The notes: generated by a model from the sequence alone, not told the origin. A stretch of DNA of 64,000 nucleotides from Phellopilus nigrolimitatus (GCA_021029095.1 JAJOHG010000004.1:806001-870000); one strand, 5' to 3'. Counted from the first letter of the stretch, positions 11,247 to 24,988 are shown. Numbers and translations are program-made.

Positions 11247-11945
11247 TCACACCCGGCGTCGGAGTAGGCTTTTAGACCTTCGTACGTTGGCGTGCTGTAC
11301 AGCTGTCTTTCCCCGGCGCTTTTTCGCTCCCTGATCAAGGGGCTCGGAGCGCGGACGCTTGGTTCCGCTTGCCGCAGGGGAGGGGCAGGGAAACGGCAGC
11401 GTTGTCTCTTTCCGAAAAGTCGAGACTTGGTTCTCGTTCGGTTCCTCGTCAGTGGGCTGAGATGCAGCACTGGAGGCAACGAAAGCTGTGGCTTCTATCG
11501 GTGTATTGTCCTCGACCTACACGGACCTAAGGTCAGCTTCAGGTCTATGATGTCACCGATAGATGCACGCACGTTCTTTTGGCTCGGGGGCGCGGGCAAG
11601 AAATGTCCGAAGCCAGAGTGAGAAGTCCAGTAAAGTGGTACAATCCCAGCCTTCCAGGCTGGGGGGCAGATGGAAGAGCAACGGGCGCGAGGAACGCGTT
11701 TCGAACCTATGTTGCTTTGATACTATGTCATTGAACACGACGAGAGGTGAGTTCGAACGAGAGGTCAAGTTTATGAACCATAGGACTTACGAATAGGCAG
11801 TGCTAAAGAACTTTGGAATGCAAAGAGAAGCATGGTGTGAGCAGAGGAGCCGCGGAAGAGTTAAAAGTGGTAGCGGGACCATAGTGGTTGAGATTCAAAT
11901 GAAGGAGTTGCGTGCGTCCTTTTATGCGGACCATTAAAAAGGAGT
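11247..11945 (-). pseudogene. Unnamed family copy D (start codon lost)
   Basis: A TATA box (GCATAAAAGGACGC) lies at about 11916-11928, with a 5' exon, then an intron. At the place of the family start codon the sequence reads ACATAGG instead of ACATGG. The 56-nt intron (11572-11517) and last exon (11516-11247, 90 codons) are intact: VEDNTPIEATAF, SQPTDEEPNENQ, TFRKETTLPFPCPSP, then basic KRPRSE, KKRRGK and VRRSKSLLRRR. The last exon closely parallels copy C. An alternative upstream Met in the 5' exon runs into a stop after the splice. Possibly transcribed, but translation of the family protein is doubtful. Confidence 0.5.
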
Positions 11946-12829
11946 TGTGGCTCAGTTTTCAGCGACAGCCTCACGTGATACGCGCCTCCTATTCATTTGA
12001 AACACAGGTGTCCATCCTGATAGATGAGCAGATAGGACTTATCAATCATGGCAGGTATCATAGGTATGACATACGGAGACACTGAAAGGAAAAAGAGCGA
12101 CAGGTTTTGGAGGCTCGGAAAGAGTGACGATAGGCAAGTAGTGAAATCATACAGAATGAGTATAATCAGAGTACATGTATCAACAAAACAGGGAATAATG
12201 AGACCGAATTCGAATATGAGTACACACCTTGTTATCAGAGTGAACGGAAGGTGGATATGGAATAAGTTAGATGCAAGAACGTTCACAAAAAGAAGGCTTT
12301 GCGTGGGGTTGATGACGAGTTCTACATGTACGATTAATAGCGGAACTGCTCGAAGATCCCGAAGGATGAGAGGACGACGGGTTCACGCTCGCGATGTGTC
12401 TGTACAGATATCAATTCTGGCCTCCTGTGCATTCTGCTCGGCGTCATTCACCAAGTGCCTATTTTGGTCGCGGCCTCAGAAAGCAGAGCCTCAGGGCTCA
12501 TATCTGCGGATTCGTGAGCCTACAGATACAAACGCGGGCGTGATTGTGCGCCGCTCCCATATAATGCACCGGGGGGTCGTCTAGCCGAAGGAGAGGCTCC
12601 GTGGTCTCTCTGTGGACTGCCCGGGTATCGTCTCGTGCTGTGGATTATAGTCCTCATATTAGAGCCGACTTGCGTCTAGTCTAGAATTTTATGCAGGAGT
12701 CCCGTACCGGCCAGCTTCCGCACAAAATACGCATGTTAGAAACCTCCAGAAACCCTCTTGTTAAGATTTAGAAACACGTTCCAAAGCGCGACATTTCTCT
12801 GAAGGGCACACAGTCAGGGGCGATCCACG
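11946..12829. other. Upstream flank of copy D, no gene recognised
   Basis: Sequence to about 12260 is the family upstream block (ACATACGGAGACACTGAAAG). From 12260 to 12829 open frames exist but show no motif, and nothing convincing is seen on either strand. Confidence 0.4.
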
Positions 12830-13110
12830 TCCGCAGCGCATGCACACACGCGTGACGACGTTCATGTCAAGCATCGGGCAGACGGACAGCGCGCTCTTCC
12901 CCATTGTCATCGGCATGTCCGCTTCCTCTCTTCCCCCCCTCCCCCCCGGAGTTCGTGTCCTAAAAGACTGTAATAAAAAAAAGTTAAACGCAGGAATGAC
13001 CAGTAACAAGAAAGGTATCTGAACGGTGCAGACCTCCATAGTCGCACTTATTGTGGGACAGTTCGTTTGCTGGAGTCCCGTGCCCAAGTGGTAGACGGTC
13101 TGAGTAGGTC
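12830..13110 (+). pseudogene. 3' fragment of MFS transporter gene
   Basis: The plus strand repeats the last two exons of the MFS gene at 21592-23605: MHTRVTTFMSSIGQTDSAL then FPIVIG, an intron with ACAG-type acceptor, then SNKKGI, IVALIVGQFVCW and PVPK. Against the parent, the Trp of KGIW has become TGA at 13020 and the C-terminus has another stop. The copy is inverted relative to its parent 8.5 kb away and lacks everything upstream. Confidence 0.75.
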
Positions 13111-13271
13111 GGGGATGTCTTAAGAAACCGAATTTTCAGGAGACGTGCCCGAATCCGAGGTCGTGACGAATCGGCAGCCAAACAGTTTTGCGAGCGCACA
13201 GCCAGAGACAAAAAAAAAGCAAAATAGAGATTAAAGAAAAACGTCATGTAACAGTCCTAGAGTACAACAAA

Positions 13272-14927
<1,656 letters not shown>

Positions 14928-15259
14928 TTTTTATACTTGTGCGGTTTTTTGCTAGGCGGATGGACAACAGGAGGTCGTCGTGCTACACAAACCGAGGTCG
15001 TCGTGGTCGAAGTCGAAGTCGAGGTCAAGTGCTGACGCAAGCTTGAGCAGCGACGCGTCAACCCTCATTCAAAGCAGCCTTATGACACGTGACATCTCCG
15101 CTAAGATTATTTATTTATTCTACAAAACCACAAAACAAAGCTAGCCCTTCAGTACGGGACACAAAGTAGCGAGCAAATAGTTTACAAGCAGCCGCCGCAG
15201 CCGGCGCACGGGATATTTTACAAAGAGAAACGAACGCAACAACGGAAAAAGAACAATCT
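14928..15259. promoter_or_regulatory. RPT2 upstream region / IWS1 3' flank
   Basis: This 332-bp spacer lies between two minus-strand genes. A TATAAAAAATGG context directly precedes the proposed RPT2 start. I see no recognisable proteasome-associated control element and no gene. Confidence 0.4.
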
Positions 15260-16798
15260 TCAGCTCTTCGCCGTAACCTTCCTCGTGAGGAGCCGCATGC
15301 GCTCCTGCGCGCGGCGGCGCCGCTCGATGTCGTTGTCCACGCTCGCGTTGTTCTTCATCATCGAGACGTTCGCGCGCGGCGCCACGGTGTAGCTGCCGAG
15401 CTGCGTCGACGGGATCATGACCGCGTTCCTGCGCACGCGGCCCTTGTCGCTCTCGCGCGCGCGCGCGAGGATCGCGTTCAGGCGCTCGGGCGCCGCGCCG
15501 CCGGCGCCGGCGTCTTCGCCCTCGCGCGCGACGGGCACGAGGCGGTCGCGGTACGACGCGCTGCGCTTGATGATCGGGCGGCTCCACGTGCTCACGAGGT
15601 CGTTCGCCATGCGCGCAACGGGCGTCGTCACGCGCTTGCACTTGCCGTAGAAGAGCACGACGCGCCCGAGCCCGGACTCCTTCAGCGAGTTCGTGTCGAT
15701 GTACATCTTGGTGAGCTGCTCGAAGAAGAACGCCTGGATGTTGAGCGCGGGCAGCGAGCGGTCCGGCAGCGGCTCGAGCCACCGCCGCACGCCCTCGAGC
15801 AGGTTGTTGTCCATGATAGACTGCGCGAGGGAGGATCTGCGTCGCGCGTTAGGATCGGGCATGGATGCGTTCGGTTCTCGACTCACTTCTGCAGGACTTC
15901 CTTGACACGCGGCAGCAGCTTGAGCTTCGAAGTCGCGGGCAGCTTCTCCCTGTTCGCCTCGTCGTCCTCCGCCGCGGCGCGCAGCATGTCCTCCCGGAGC
16001 TGCGAGACCTCTTCATCCGCAAAGCGGTCCAGCACGTCCTCCTCTGCGTCCTTCTTCCGCTTCTTCGGGCGGTTGTTCTTCTTCGACTTGACAATCGCAT
16101 CGATCTTCATCTGCACCGCCCGCTTCCGCGCTGAATAAAATAAATAATATTAATAATTAAGTAGTTTGCATTGAGGCACAGCAGCATGCAGGCAGAATGC
16201 GCCCACCTTGCTCGGGGGGCAGGGAGTCGAGGTCCGGCTCCGCGGGCGGCTGCTTGCGCTTGCGCTTCTTCTGCACGGGGCGACTGCCCTCGTCCTCCTC
16301 GCGCCGCGCGCGCCGCACCTTCTTTTTCGTCGTGCGCTTCTCCTGCACATATTCGTCCGCCGAGTCGCCGGACGACTCGTAATCATCCTTCGGCGGCGCC
16401 GGGGACGCACGGCGGCGCTCCTGGCGCTCATCCTGCTGGAGATCTGCGGGCCAAATCGGACGGTAAGTTTTGTGAGCTGGACTGAAAGAAAGGCGAGAAA
16501 CGTGCCTTCTTCCTCAGAGGACAGCTCCGAGTCGGAGCCACCGAAAATATCGCGTTCCAGGCGGTTCTGAAAGACAGGTCAGTATGCATGCAAGCACTTA
16601 AGTGAAAAAGCGCACAGCGGCCATCTTTTTCGTCTGGCAGTGGACAACGACGTCTGGTGTAACGAGCAAGACCCTTGTTCACTCAGACCGTAAGAGAAAT
16701 AGCACGTGACCGGCACAGCCACATATCCCAGACAGGAAGGTCAAGACCTCTATGAAAGCAATTGGAGACTCCTTGGTAAGTGCACGTACGTGCGGCAT
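15260..16798 (-). CDS. SPN1: Transcription elongation factor Spn1/IWS1
   Basis: This RNA polymerase II elongation factor binds Spt6. Exons: 16798-16790 (MPH), 16566-16506, 16443-16207, 16130-15887 and 15836-15260, giving 375 residues (yeast Spn1 410). The N-terminus is acidic (SDSELSSEEE) and then highly basic (KKKVRRARREE, VQKKRKRKQPP), as usual for the disordered histone/Spt6-binding arm. The C-terminal half is the TFIIS N-terminal (TND) fold: NNLLEGVRRWLEPLPD, LPALNIQ, FFEQLTKMYIDTNSLKES then GLGRVVLFYGKC. The intron between 16506 and 16443 fits only with a GC donor (AAG/GCACGT). The MPH first exon is inferred from a GTACGT donor and matching phase across a 223-nt intron, so the start is less certain than the rest. 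Confidence 0.9.
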
Positions 16799-18102
16799 GA
16801 TGCCTCTATAGATGTACAGATCTTGTAACGTGCCCTCGCAAAATCTCCGTCGAAAATGCGGTTCCGACAGATGCGCGCTCACTCTGCACTAGTCTGAAGT
16901 GAATGGATCTCCACGTAATCAATCTGAAGGGCCACTCTGGGTCATCCGACGAGCCCGTTGAGGAGACGCTTGGCAGAGGATGGTTGACCTGAGGACCTGA
17001 GGACCTGAGGGACCTCAATGGACCGCTCAAGCCTGTAGACTCACGCGTTCCTGTGAACAATCTCAAGATCACGCATTCCATGAGGATCTGGATGCAACAG
17101 TCTATTCTATACGTGTACAGTCTTTTCTGAATACCTCAAGTGTGAAGTTTGGAGTTTTTTTAACCAGCGCGGGTACTGTTCCTGAAACGATTCGCACTGT
17201 GCGTTATGAGCGACATGCGAGCAAGCGGAGCGTCCGCAGGTCTAGCAAGAAAGGCGGCTCGCCTCCATGAAGCGCGCTCGCCTGGGACGGGTCGCTGACT
17301 ACCGTTTCGAGGGCACCGGTGGGACCGAGCTAATGAGCTCGCTCGGGCGCGCACGCACATACATATATATAGGCGCGCATATCGGACGATGCAGTTTCCC
17401 GCTGGGAGGCAGGACGCACGTTCCCTCCGCATGGATCAAGACAAATCACTGTTCTGCTGTGAAAGCTGATCGCGTTTCGATTCATGCTGTTGCTGCTGTT
17501 CGGAGCACAAAGCACAAGAGTTCATTGGGGGAAAAGTGGCGCATGAACGCGAGGGATGCGGGGGTAGAGGTGGGGCCAGGTAGAAAGAGATCTCCAGAGG
17601 ATGCTGGTTGTGGAGAGAAATAGAGGAGGATGTGCGTGCTCAGTGGTATCGGACTCGGTCGGGGTCATGCCGAGGTGTGATCGCCCGAAGGCGGCCGAAG
17701 TGATGAACACGTAATTTCTCCAAGTCTTGAGTCTAATGATGCAACCTTTCCTTCGCTTCCAGAATGCCTGACGTCGCCATCCAACCAATCCAACGCGTCT
17801 TCAAGTCTCCAGATTATATTCTCAGATATTACCGCGTAGCCTCCCGCGTAGCCTCTTTGCTCGCAACGATATATTTACTTTAATTTTAAAAATAAGAGAA
17901 GGAAGCCAGCGTCGTCACATTGCGTCTGGTGTCAGCAGCCGAGAGAAGCCGGCGCAATGGTGTGACCTGTCACGTCGAGTGGCGATCGGCGGGTAGAGAG
18001 TCGGCTCTTAGAGGACGTTATGCAACAATATCGCCTATTTATTCCACTCCTACTTCTCTCTCTCTCTCTCCCTCCCACATCCCCTCCTCGCCGCCGCCCA
18101 CC
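16799..18102. promoter_or_regulatory. Divergent intergenic region IWS1 / F-box-like gene
   Basis: About 1.3 kb separates two divergently transcribed genes. It includes a short triplicated GACCTGAG motif (16987-17012) and a CT-rich run (18054-18072) just upstream of the plus-strand start codon, typical of fungal transcription start regions. No gene is supported. Confidence 0.4.
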
Positions 18103-20265
18103 ATGTCCGTCGCTGTGCAGACGATGACCATCCCCGCCGCCCCCCTCCGCCCACAGCGCCCGCCCTCCTCCTCAGTCGACAATGACCAGCTGACACACCT
18201 CCGGCCTCGCCTTTCCTTTCCCCGTCGCCCCCTCCCTCCCCCGCCCGCAGTCGGACGAACCTCAACTCTCTCGTCTCCCGTGTCCCCCGCGTCTCCCCAG
18301 CGGCCGTTGCGCTCCAGCTTCGTCGCCGGCGTGCGCTCGACTGCCCTCGCCGCCATATGCGCCAACACAAAAATTCTCAGGCACATCCTGCCCTTTCTCT
18401 CCTGGCACGACCTCCACGCCCTCAGTGGCGCATCCCGCGCCCTCCGCCGCGTCTTCCTCGACGGCGCCGTCAAGGACGCTGTCTTCGTCCACTTCATCCC
18501 CGCGTACCGCATCGCCCTGCGCTTGCGCGACAAGCGCATCTGGGAGGACTCCATCAGGATGGACTACGCTGACCTCGGCCTCCTCAGTAAGTAGCCGTCA
18601 AAGTCAAAGCCTTATTCTCCGGCTACTTTACCTACTTACGCTAACCCATCTCTTTGTCCTCCCTCAAAGTGGCGTCCCTCGACACGCCCTTGCACCGTTA
18701 CCCTATGCACGCGCTCTCCGTCCTCTCAAGCGACCTTCCCACCTGGGAGCAGATGCAGACCACCAGGCGCTTCCAGCTGCTCTCCCAGGTGCACTCCCGC
18801 GTAGTCCTGCTGCTGCAGAGCATGATCCACAGCACCTCGCAACCGCTTGCATCTGAACTCGATGACGCGCGCTCGAAGACGGCGGGCAGCTCGGCGACGG
18901 CCGGTCTGCGCGAGCTCACGTTCCCCGCCCCGTTATCGTACTTCGACGCAGACGCGAACGTGCCCAAATCGAAGGACAAAATGAGGGTTAGCAAAAGCGA
19001 GAGCAGCCCGCCGTCCATTGACGGGCGCAGCACGCCGAGCCTGCATGCGTCGGCTGTGAACGTGCAGGCGCGCCACAGCAGGAGATGGCGCTCGGAGAGC
19101 GCAGCGGCCGGGCCGAGCTCGCTCAGGCTGAAGATGGACCGCAGCGCGCCGCGGCGGCTCTCCATCTTCGGGGGGAACGCCCAGCGCCCGCCGCTGCCGG
19201 AACCATCCGAGAAGCCCCCGTCCCTGCGCTACTACTCTGGCAACTGGCGGCGGTCGTACTACATGCCGAGCGTGTCCGGCGAGGACGGCGTGCTCAAGCC
19301 GCCGAACCGCAGGTTCGTGTCGTCGCAATACTCGAGCGACTCGTCGCTGGGCGGGTCGCCGACGCCGAGCGCGGGCCGGCACACGTCTGCGACGCCGGAC
19401 AGCACGTCCCCGCACGATCTGTACGCCGCGACGAAGCGCACCCGCGCGCCCGTCCTGCGCGTCTTCGTGCCGTGCGCGGAGTTCTCCGAGGACGTCATCA
19501 CGGAGTGCGAGAACCAGCTCATCGACGACGGCCTGTGGGCGCACATGTCCGTCGGCGACGTCGTGTGCAACTTTGGCTACGTCCCGCCGATCGAGGACGC
19601 GGAGGGCTCCAGCGGGTGCGGGGGGCCGGGCCCGGCGCCGGCGCCGGAGAAGGACCACCGCCGCTGGCTCGTCTTCAGCGGCGCGCGCCTCGCGGTGTAC
19701 GACCCCGCGCGCGCGCCGCCGATCCCCGGCGCGCTCGAGCTGCCGTCGCCGTTCTACTACACGCACATCCTGCCCGCGCTCGCGGCGCCGCGCTTCCGGC
19801 TCGCGCTCGCGCTGCCGCGGGGCGCCGGGGCGCGCGCGCAGTACACGCTCGCGCGGCTCGCGACCACGCTGCACTCGCCGCACAGCCCGAGCGGGCACGC
19901 GCGCGTGCACGCGTTTGCGTGGCTTGCGGCGCTGGACGCGGACACGGATGCGGTAGGCGGCGCGGGCGCGGTGGGCGCGGGGTGGCGCGGCGCGTGGGTA
20001 CTGCAGGGCGAGGGCACGCGCGAGGGCCGCGCGGCGCTGCAGGACGCGCTGGCCTACGGCGGCGGGCGCGAGGCGGAGTATGAGGTCGACCTCGAGAAAA
20101 GCGGCGGCGGGAGGCTGTGGCTCCGGTGCGTGCACTTTATTTGTCTCTGGGGAGAGACAGCTTGCTGAGCTTTCCCGCTTTTTTCCCCACAGAATGCTCA
20201 CGCCGGCGCACGCGGCGCGCGGCGAGGACGAGGATGTGGATTTTCGGATATCGCCGACGGACTGA
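18103..20265 (+). CDS. F-box-like protein, basidiomycete type
   Basis: Exons 18103-18586, 18670-20125 and 20193-20265 join in frame to 670 residues. An F-box-like segment lies at about residues 85-135: ILRHILPFLSWHDLHALSG, then ASRALRRVFLDGAVKDAVF. F-box proteins link substrates to SCF ubiquitin ligases. The central 250 residues are Ser/Pro-rich and probably disordered (SLRYYSGNWRRSYYMPS is a distinctive patch). The last 220 residues contain VLRVFVPCAEFSEDVITEC and EDHRRWLVFSG-like sequence, a compact domain I do not recognise. The third codon position is extremely GC-rich after 19400, well above neighbouring genes. Substrates are unknown. Confidence 0.7.
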
Positions 20266-21591
20266 ACTGTGTTTGGTTTTATCTCGTGTGCTTGTTTGAA
20301 CTCTTGTGGACATTTTCGCTATGCAGGGACGCTGTTTTCTCCGCCCTGGACGGACTCGTGTTTCACGCACACTGACATCTGACATCTGACATCTGATCCC
20401 CGCTCGGCGCTGATGGGCCAGACATATCTTCCCCCATATTCTTTATTTTATTTTTTCTTTCATCGCATGTTCAATTCTCCGCGCACAATCTCTTTTTTTT
20501 TTTTTTCTGTCTCTTTTACTTCGCATCTGACATCGACACTGCACTTGCATCGCATACCTTCTTTCTTCTCTTTTTCTTTTTTCTCTTTTTTCTTTTTCTT
20601 GTTTCGCCACACTCACACTCACACACACAACACTGACTTTGACTCTGTCTGCGGACGCTGGCTAACACGGATGCGGAGGCGTGTATATACTGACCGGGTA
20701 TAATATACGTACATACAGACGTGTACCCTCTTGTTTTCACCTGTCGATACTTACCCTTTGCGTGTACATATGTAGTACATCTGCGCCATATTAATTTCTT
20801 TTTCGTTATTTGTTATCGCCGCCTTTCCGCCGGCCTGTGGGAGGGGGGTGGTCCGTGCACTGACTGACTGACTGACTGACGTCATGACCCCGTGTTCTTC
20901 TTCGCCTTCGAATTTATGAGCCCGCCCGCGCCGATCTCGCGCGGTGCTTCTATCCGCTATGCTCGTGCGGTGGCGGAGCGGCTGCATGCGGGCGCACGAC
21001 CCGCCTGCGCTGTATCGCTATCGGAATATATGGACGTGTCGGCGGGCCACATTATATATACGTACGTATGCAGCATCGGGCCGCGACGGCCGGCGTATGT
21101 GACTTTTGCGAATATGCCGCACGAACGCGGCGACGGCGCTGTCCGAGCCTAAGTGACGGTAAGTAATAAAGAAAGGGGCGACGTCCCCGTGCGCCTACCC
21201 CACCCCCGGATTTTCAGAGAACGCTTCTGTTGAGTAATAGTCAAGATGTGTCGACCTCTTCAACTCAGTCCAATGACTCCTGGCTTCGTGACTGCGTTTT
21301 GCGGGCGTCTATATTCTTTTGTTCCTGGTGGAATAAGTACATCCAAATAAACTCGTCTAAAAGGTACACTTTTTTTGCAATGGTCACATAGCCAAACAGC
21401 CATTCTTAAAAACAAAAAAACCCTCGGTCGTATAGTCTGGAGAGTAGTTATGGATCTAAATCGCTCGTCCTCGCTTTTCGAAAACCTGTCTATATCTATG
21501 TGTATGGGGCCGGTTTGTTGCAAGTCGATCGAGAGTTCTCGAGGCCAATTTCGTCGCCAATAAAAGTCGCGTTTTGTCCAGGACAATACGT
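20266..21591. other. Intergenic, low-complexity sequence
   Basis: Both flanking genes end here (convergent). A pyrimidine-rich tract runs at 20430-20610 and there are five and a half ACTG units at 20860-20880. No RNA gene or protein-coding gene is recognised. Confidence 0.5.
20860..20881. repeat. ACTG tetranucleotide microsatellite
   Basis: About five perfect tandem units of a tetranucleotide (CACTGACTGACTGACTGAC, continuing slightly) lie in the convergent 3' region. It is not in a coding exon. Confidence 0.7.
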
Positions 21592-23605
21592 CTAATCGAA
21601 CCGCCTGCCGACTTTGGGGACGAGGGTCCAGCAGATGAACTGGCCAGCGAGCAGCGCGACGATCGAGGGCTGGACCGTCCATATGCCCTTCTTGTTGCTA
21701 ATGACGCCTAACAAAGCGCACCAGTTCACAAAAGCGACTGTTAGGGCTTCGACATCGAAACGCGAGAAAAAAAAAAAGCGACTCGCCGATGACGAACGGG
21801 AAGATCGCGCTCCCGCTCTGCCCCACGGACGAGATCACCGTCATCGACGTCGTGTGCATCCGGCGCGGAAGCAGCTTGGACGCGGTGTGGATGGCGGCCG
21901 TGTAGAACGTCGAGATCGCGAATCCAACCAGCGCTGTTGCGACGGCCGTCTGCGAAGAGGTGAGGTAATCAGTATCGGCAGGGCAGCTCTTCGACCTTGC
22001 CGGAGAGAAGCGCTTACAGCGACGAAGCTCTTTACCGTCCACGATACGGCCTGCAAGCCGCCGGCAACGACGATGTAGATGAGCACGATCTTGCGCTCGC
22101 CTACGAGTTGATTCAGGATCGGCAAAGACACCCTGCCTATAGCGATGCCTGCGAGACGAAGACAGGTCAGACGATGCGCCGACAAGAGAGCTGAGATAAA
22201 AAAGAGCACACCGAGATAGAAGCCCGAGGCGACCCAAGCTGACCCTTCTGTGCTTCCGTGTCGCACTTGAAGCATGAACGACACAATCCATCCACCGATG
22301 GATTCCTCGGCGCTAAAAATGAACCGTTTAGCCACTAATCCACCGGCAAAATTAAGTATTTTCCAACCCAACATAGAAAAGCAGGAAGATCGCCAAAATC
22401 CAGACTTCCACCCTCGAAAGAACCTCCTTCAACGACTCGGTCCTTTGCGTAGACGACGCATCTACGATGATGACAGGATCTGCCGGTAATTTATCGTATC
22501 GAGCGGCACCATGGACAAATGCGAGATATGAAACAATAATAGAGGGTACGATCAACCCGAGCGACGTGAGATAGAACAGGTTTATCTAAGCAGGGAGTTA
22601 CTTTATCAGCGAGGAAAGAGCTGGTATGAGGGCCGAACTCACTCTGATATCGCGGGATATGAAGGTAGATGCAATCAGGGGACTCGTGAAAGCACCGAAA
22701 CCTGTATAGAAACCATTGAATAATCAATGACCCTGGCTAAATCGAATCGGAGTAACTACCATAAGTGCCGTGTAAGGCTCCCATTCGCAGAAGCGGCCGA
22801 GGCAAAGTGGCAAAATATGAGTTACACATTCCCAACTGCGGATAGGAGTAAGTAATTTGACAATAATAGAGTTGGAGTTTGCTCGCCTGTGTCGAGAATC
22901 CCATTCCAACAAGGACGAAAGCGAAGCACATCAAGGGGAAGGACACAAGCTGAGAGCAGTTAATGATGATCTAAGGAGGATAAGAACAGTTCAGATAGCC
23001 GAACATAGAAAACAAAAAGCGAGAAATATGTACGAACACCGCACATCATCACCACACCACTTCCGAGAAGGACGTTTCCAAATCCCCATCTTCAAGGGAA
23101 GCGTGGCGCTGAGCCTCTTGCTCCAACAACGTCTGAAAAGGAGCATACATACCTCTTAACAGCATTCCCCGCGCCAAATGCCGTAACAAAGTAGCCGATG
23201 CAAAACGAGACGAAAAGGAGGGACACGCTCGCGTAATTGAGGTGATAGACACGCTCTATAGTCGGCAGCAGAGTCCCTGTTACACCGCAACTGTCGGGGT
23301 AATCGTTAGACTTTATGCAAGATGAACTGGTTCGCGAAACAGTGAACGCACTTGTATCCAGCTATATACAGCGAAAGGTAGCAGGAGGCCTGCCGCATTC
23401 TCTGGAGCCGGCGCGAAACCGGGATTTCGCTGTCCTGTATCTGGAACTCCTCGGGTCTTCTGCTGTCCTCCACCGCCAGACTTTCCACCGTAGGACATGC
23501 AGTCTCCAGGACAGAGAGATCTTTGACGGATACTTCATCTTGCTGAATCGGTATCTCTGTTATAGGCGCGTGTATGGTGACGCCCTCTGCGGCAAGAGCG
23601 GCCAT
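21592..23605 (-). CDS. MFS transporter, BSC6/fucose-permease-like
   Basis: This is a multi-exon membrane transporter of the plasma or organelle membrane; its substrate cannot be read from sequence. From Met at 23605 the N-terminus is hydrophilic (VTIHAPITEIPIQQDE). Then helices are readable in successive exons: LNYASVSLLFVSFCIGYF, SFPLMCFAFVLVGMGF, TSLGLIVPSIIVSYLAF, EVWILAIFLLFYVG, then AEESIGGWIVSFML (the conserved E...GGW helix of this subfamily), IVLIYIVVAGGLQAVSW, ATALVGFAISTFYTAA, and a last pair VQPSIVALLAGQFICW. Several introns of 50-60 nt were inferred, and not every junction was fixed. Stop at 21592. Its last two exons were copied, inverted, to 12830-13110. Confidence 0.8.
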
Positions 23606-23675
23606 GAGAGGAGAGAGCAAAGGCGTGCCCACTTCAGAACCGAACCCCGGCCCTTCATCGACCCCATACGAGCAG

Positions 23676-23814
23676 CGATGAGTAATAACATTAATAACAT
23701 ATCACTGACTAAAGAGAAAATCTGGAGCGAGGAAGACCGCGACGGAACTTGTCTCGCGTCGATCCGATGAGTAATAACATTAATAACATATCACTGGACT
23801 AAAGAGAAAATCTG
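23676..23814. repeat. Short direct repeat upstream of MFS gene
   Basis: Two near-identical 49-50 nt copies (23676-23724 and 23765-23814) begin CGATGAGTAATAACATTAAT and differ by one inserted G. A unique 40-nt spacer separates them. They lie in the promoter side of the MFS gene. Confidence 0.85.
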
Positions 23815-24988
23815 ATCGTCGTCCGCTCCGTTTACGGGCCGGAGCAGAGCTACGTCATAATATGACTCATCACTTGCAACGCTACCATTGGACGCCCTTG
23901 CCAGCCAACCCTTTCGATATGTGCATATAGTCACTACTTGCATCCAACTTCAAGGGTGTATTGTACATATCCGAGCTGGACAATTGGCGTCCACTTGTAC
24001 TTCCTTCCCACTAAACGCCTTTCCATACTGGCTCCCGGACTTTCACGCTGCAGTTGCATGCATGTGCGTGGCAATTCTCCGTGGTGCAGCGCGAGAGCAA
24101 TTGCAACCGAAACAAGCAAGCAAGGAGAGAGAACCTGTCGAGGGCGTCGGTAAGAATAGCAGCCTTCATACTTAGGAGGCGAGCTTAGTCAAAATTAAAG
24201 GCACAAGAGACTTTCACGCCGAAAGGCTGATCTGATCAGGATTTATGAGAAGTTCATTACAAAACCATGTTATGGTCGACGTCGCCGCAGAAGCAAATCT
24301 AGCTATGAACTCCGGAAGACCGTGTGTACCTGGGAGACAGAAACGGGAGCCTCGTGTGGTGCAGCGAGGAAGACGCGGGAAAGTGCAGGGAAGAAAGACA
24401 AGCTCCCGACGATTTTGCCTCACGCGGCCCTTTCAACTTCATTAAGAAGCAGATGTATTGAATTTTAACGTCCATTCGCTACAACCAAGTAATTTTGCCG
24501 AAGAAATTGTTGAGTCGCTCGGAGCTCAAAGAGCACTGACTTCGGCCTTTTAGAATAGTAACTCCCAAGGGCCCTATTGTCTTGACTGCGTCGCACAGCC
24601 AGCTGTGGGACATTAATAAAAGTGCCGGCGGGGCAGTGCAACTGAAAAGCCCTAACTTCTCGTATCCTCGGGATGAAAGAAGCGCGAAAGAGGGGGCCCG
24701 GCTTGGGTCACAATTGCAGCTGTTCCCTTTGGTCTTCGGGGCAGTGCCGAGTCTTCCATCTCCACGACCTGCTCGTTCCCGAGCTGCGCGCATGAGCAGA
24801 AGAGCCAGTTTAGTTCATGAGACGCGGTCATCGGAAAACGCGAAAATGTTCCCAGACCACACGGAGGTTGACGCGCATTGTGCGTGACAGAATGGAAACG
24901 GAGGCAGCTTATGGGCTCTCAACACATAAATAAGCCTCCGTGGCCCCCAATGCGAAATCTGCAGACTCGCCCTCGACTAACGCCCGCA
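23815..24988. promoter_or_regulatory. Divergent intergenic region, MFS / repeat-protein gene
   Basis: This is about 1.2 kb with no supported gene. Open frames near 24500-24890 show no motif. A TATA-like ACATAAATAAGCC at about 24925 is well placed for transcription of the secreted repeat-protein gene starting at 24989. Confidence 0.45.

Noticed and set aside
16981..17012. GACCTGAG triplet repeat as a regulatory array
   Set aside because: Three short imperfect units are too few to support a binding-site array.
19085..20201. Long open frames on both strands antisense to or overlapping the F-box-like gene
   Set aside because: They are shadows of very high GC in the third codon position. The sense frame has consistent splicing and plausible composition, while the shadows are Arg/Ala-rich strings.
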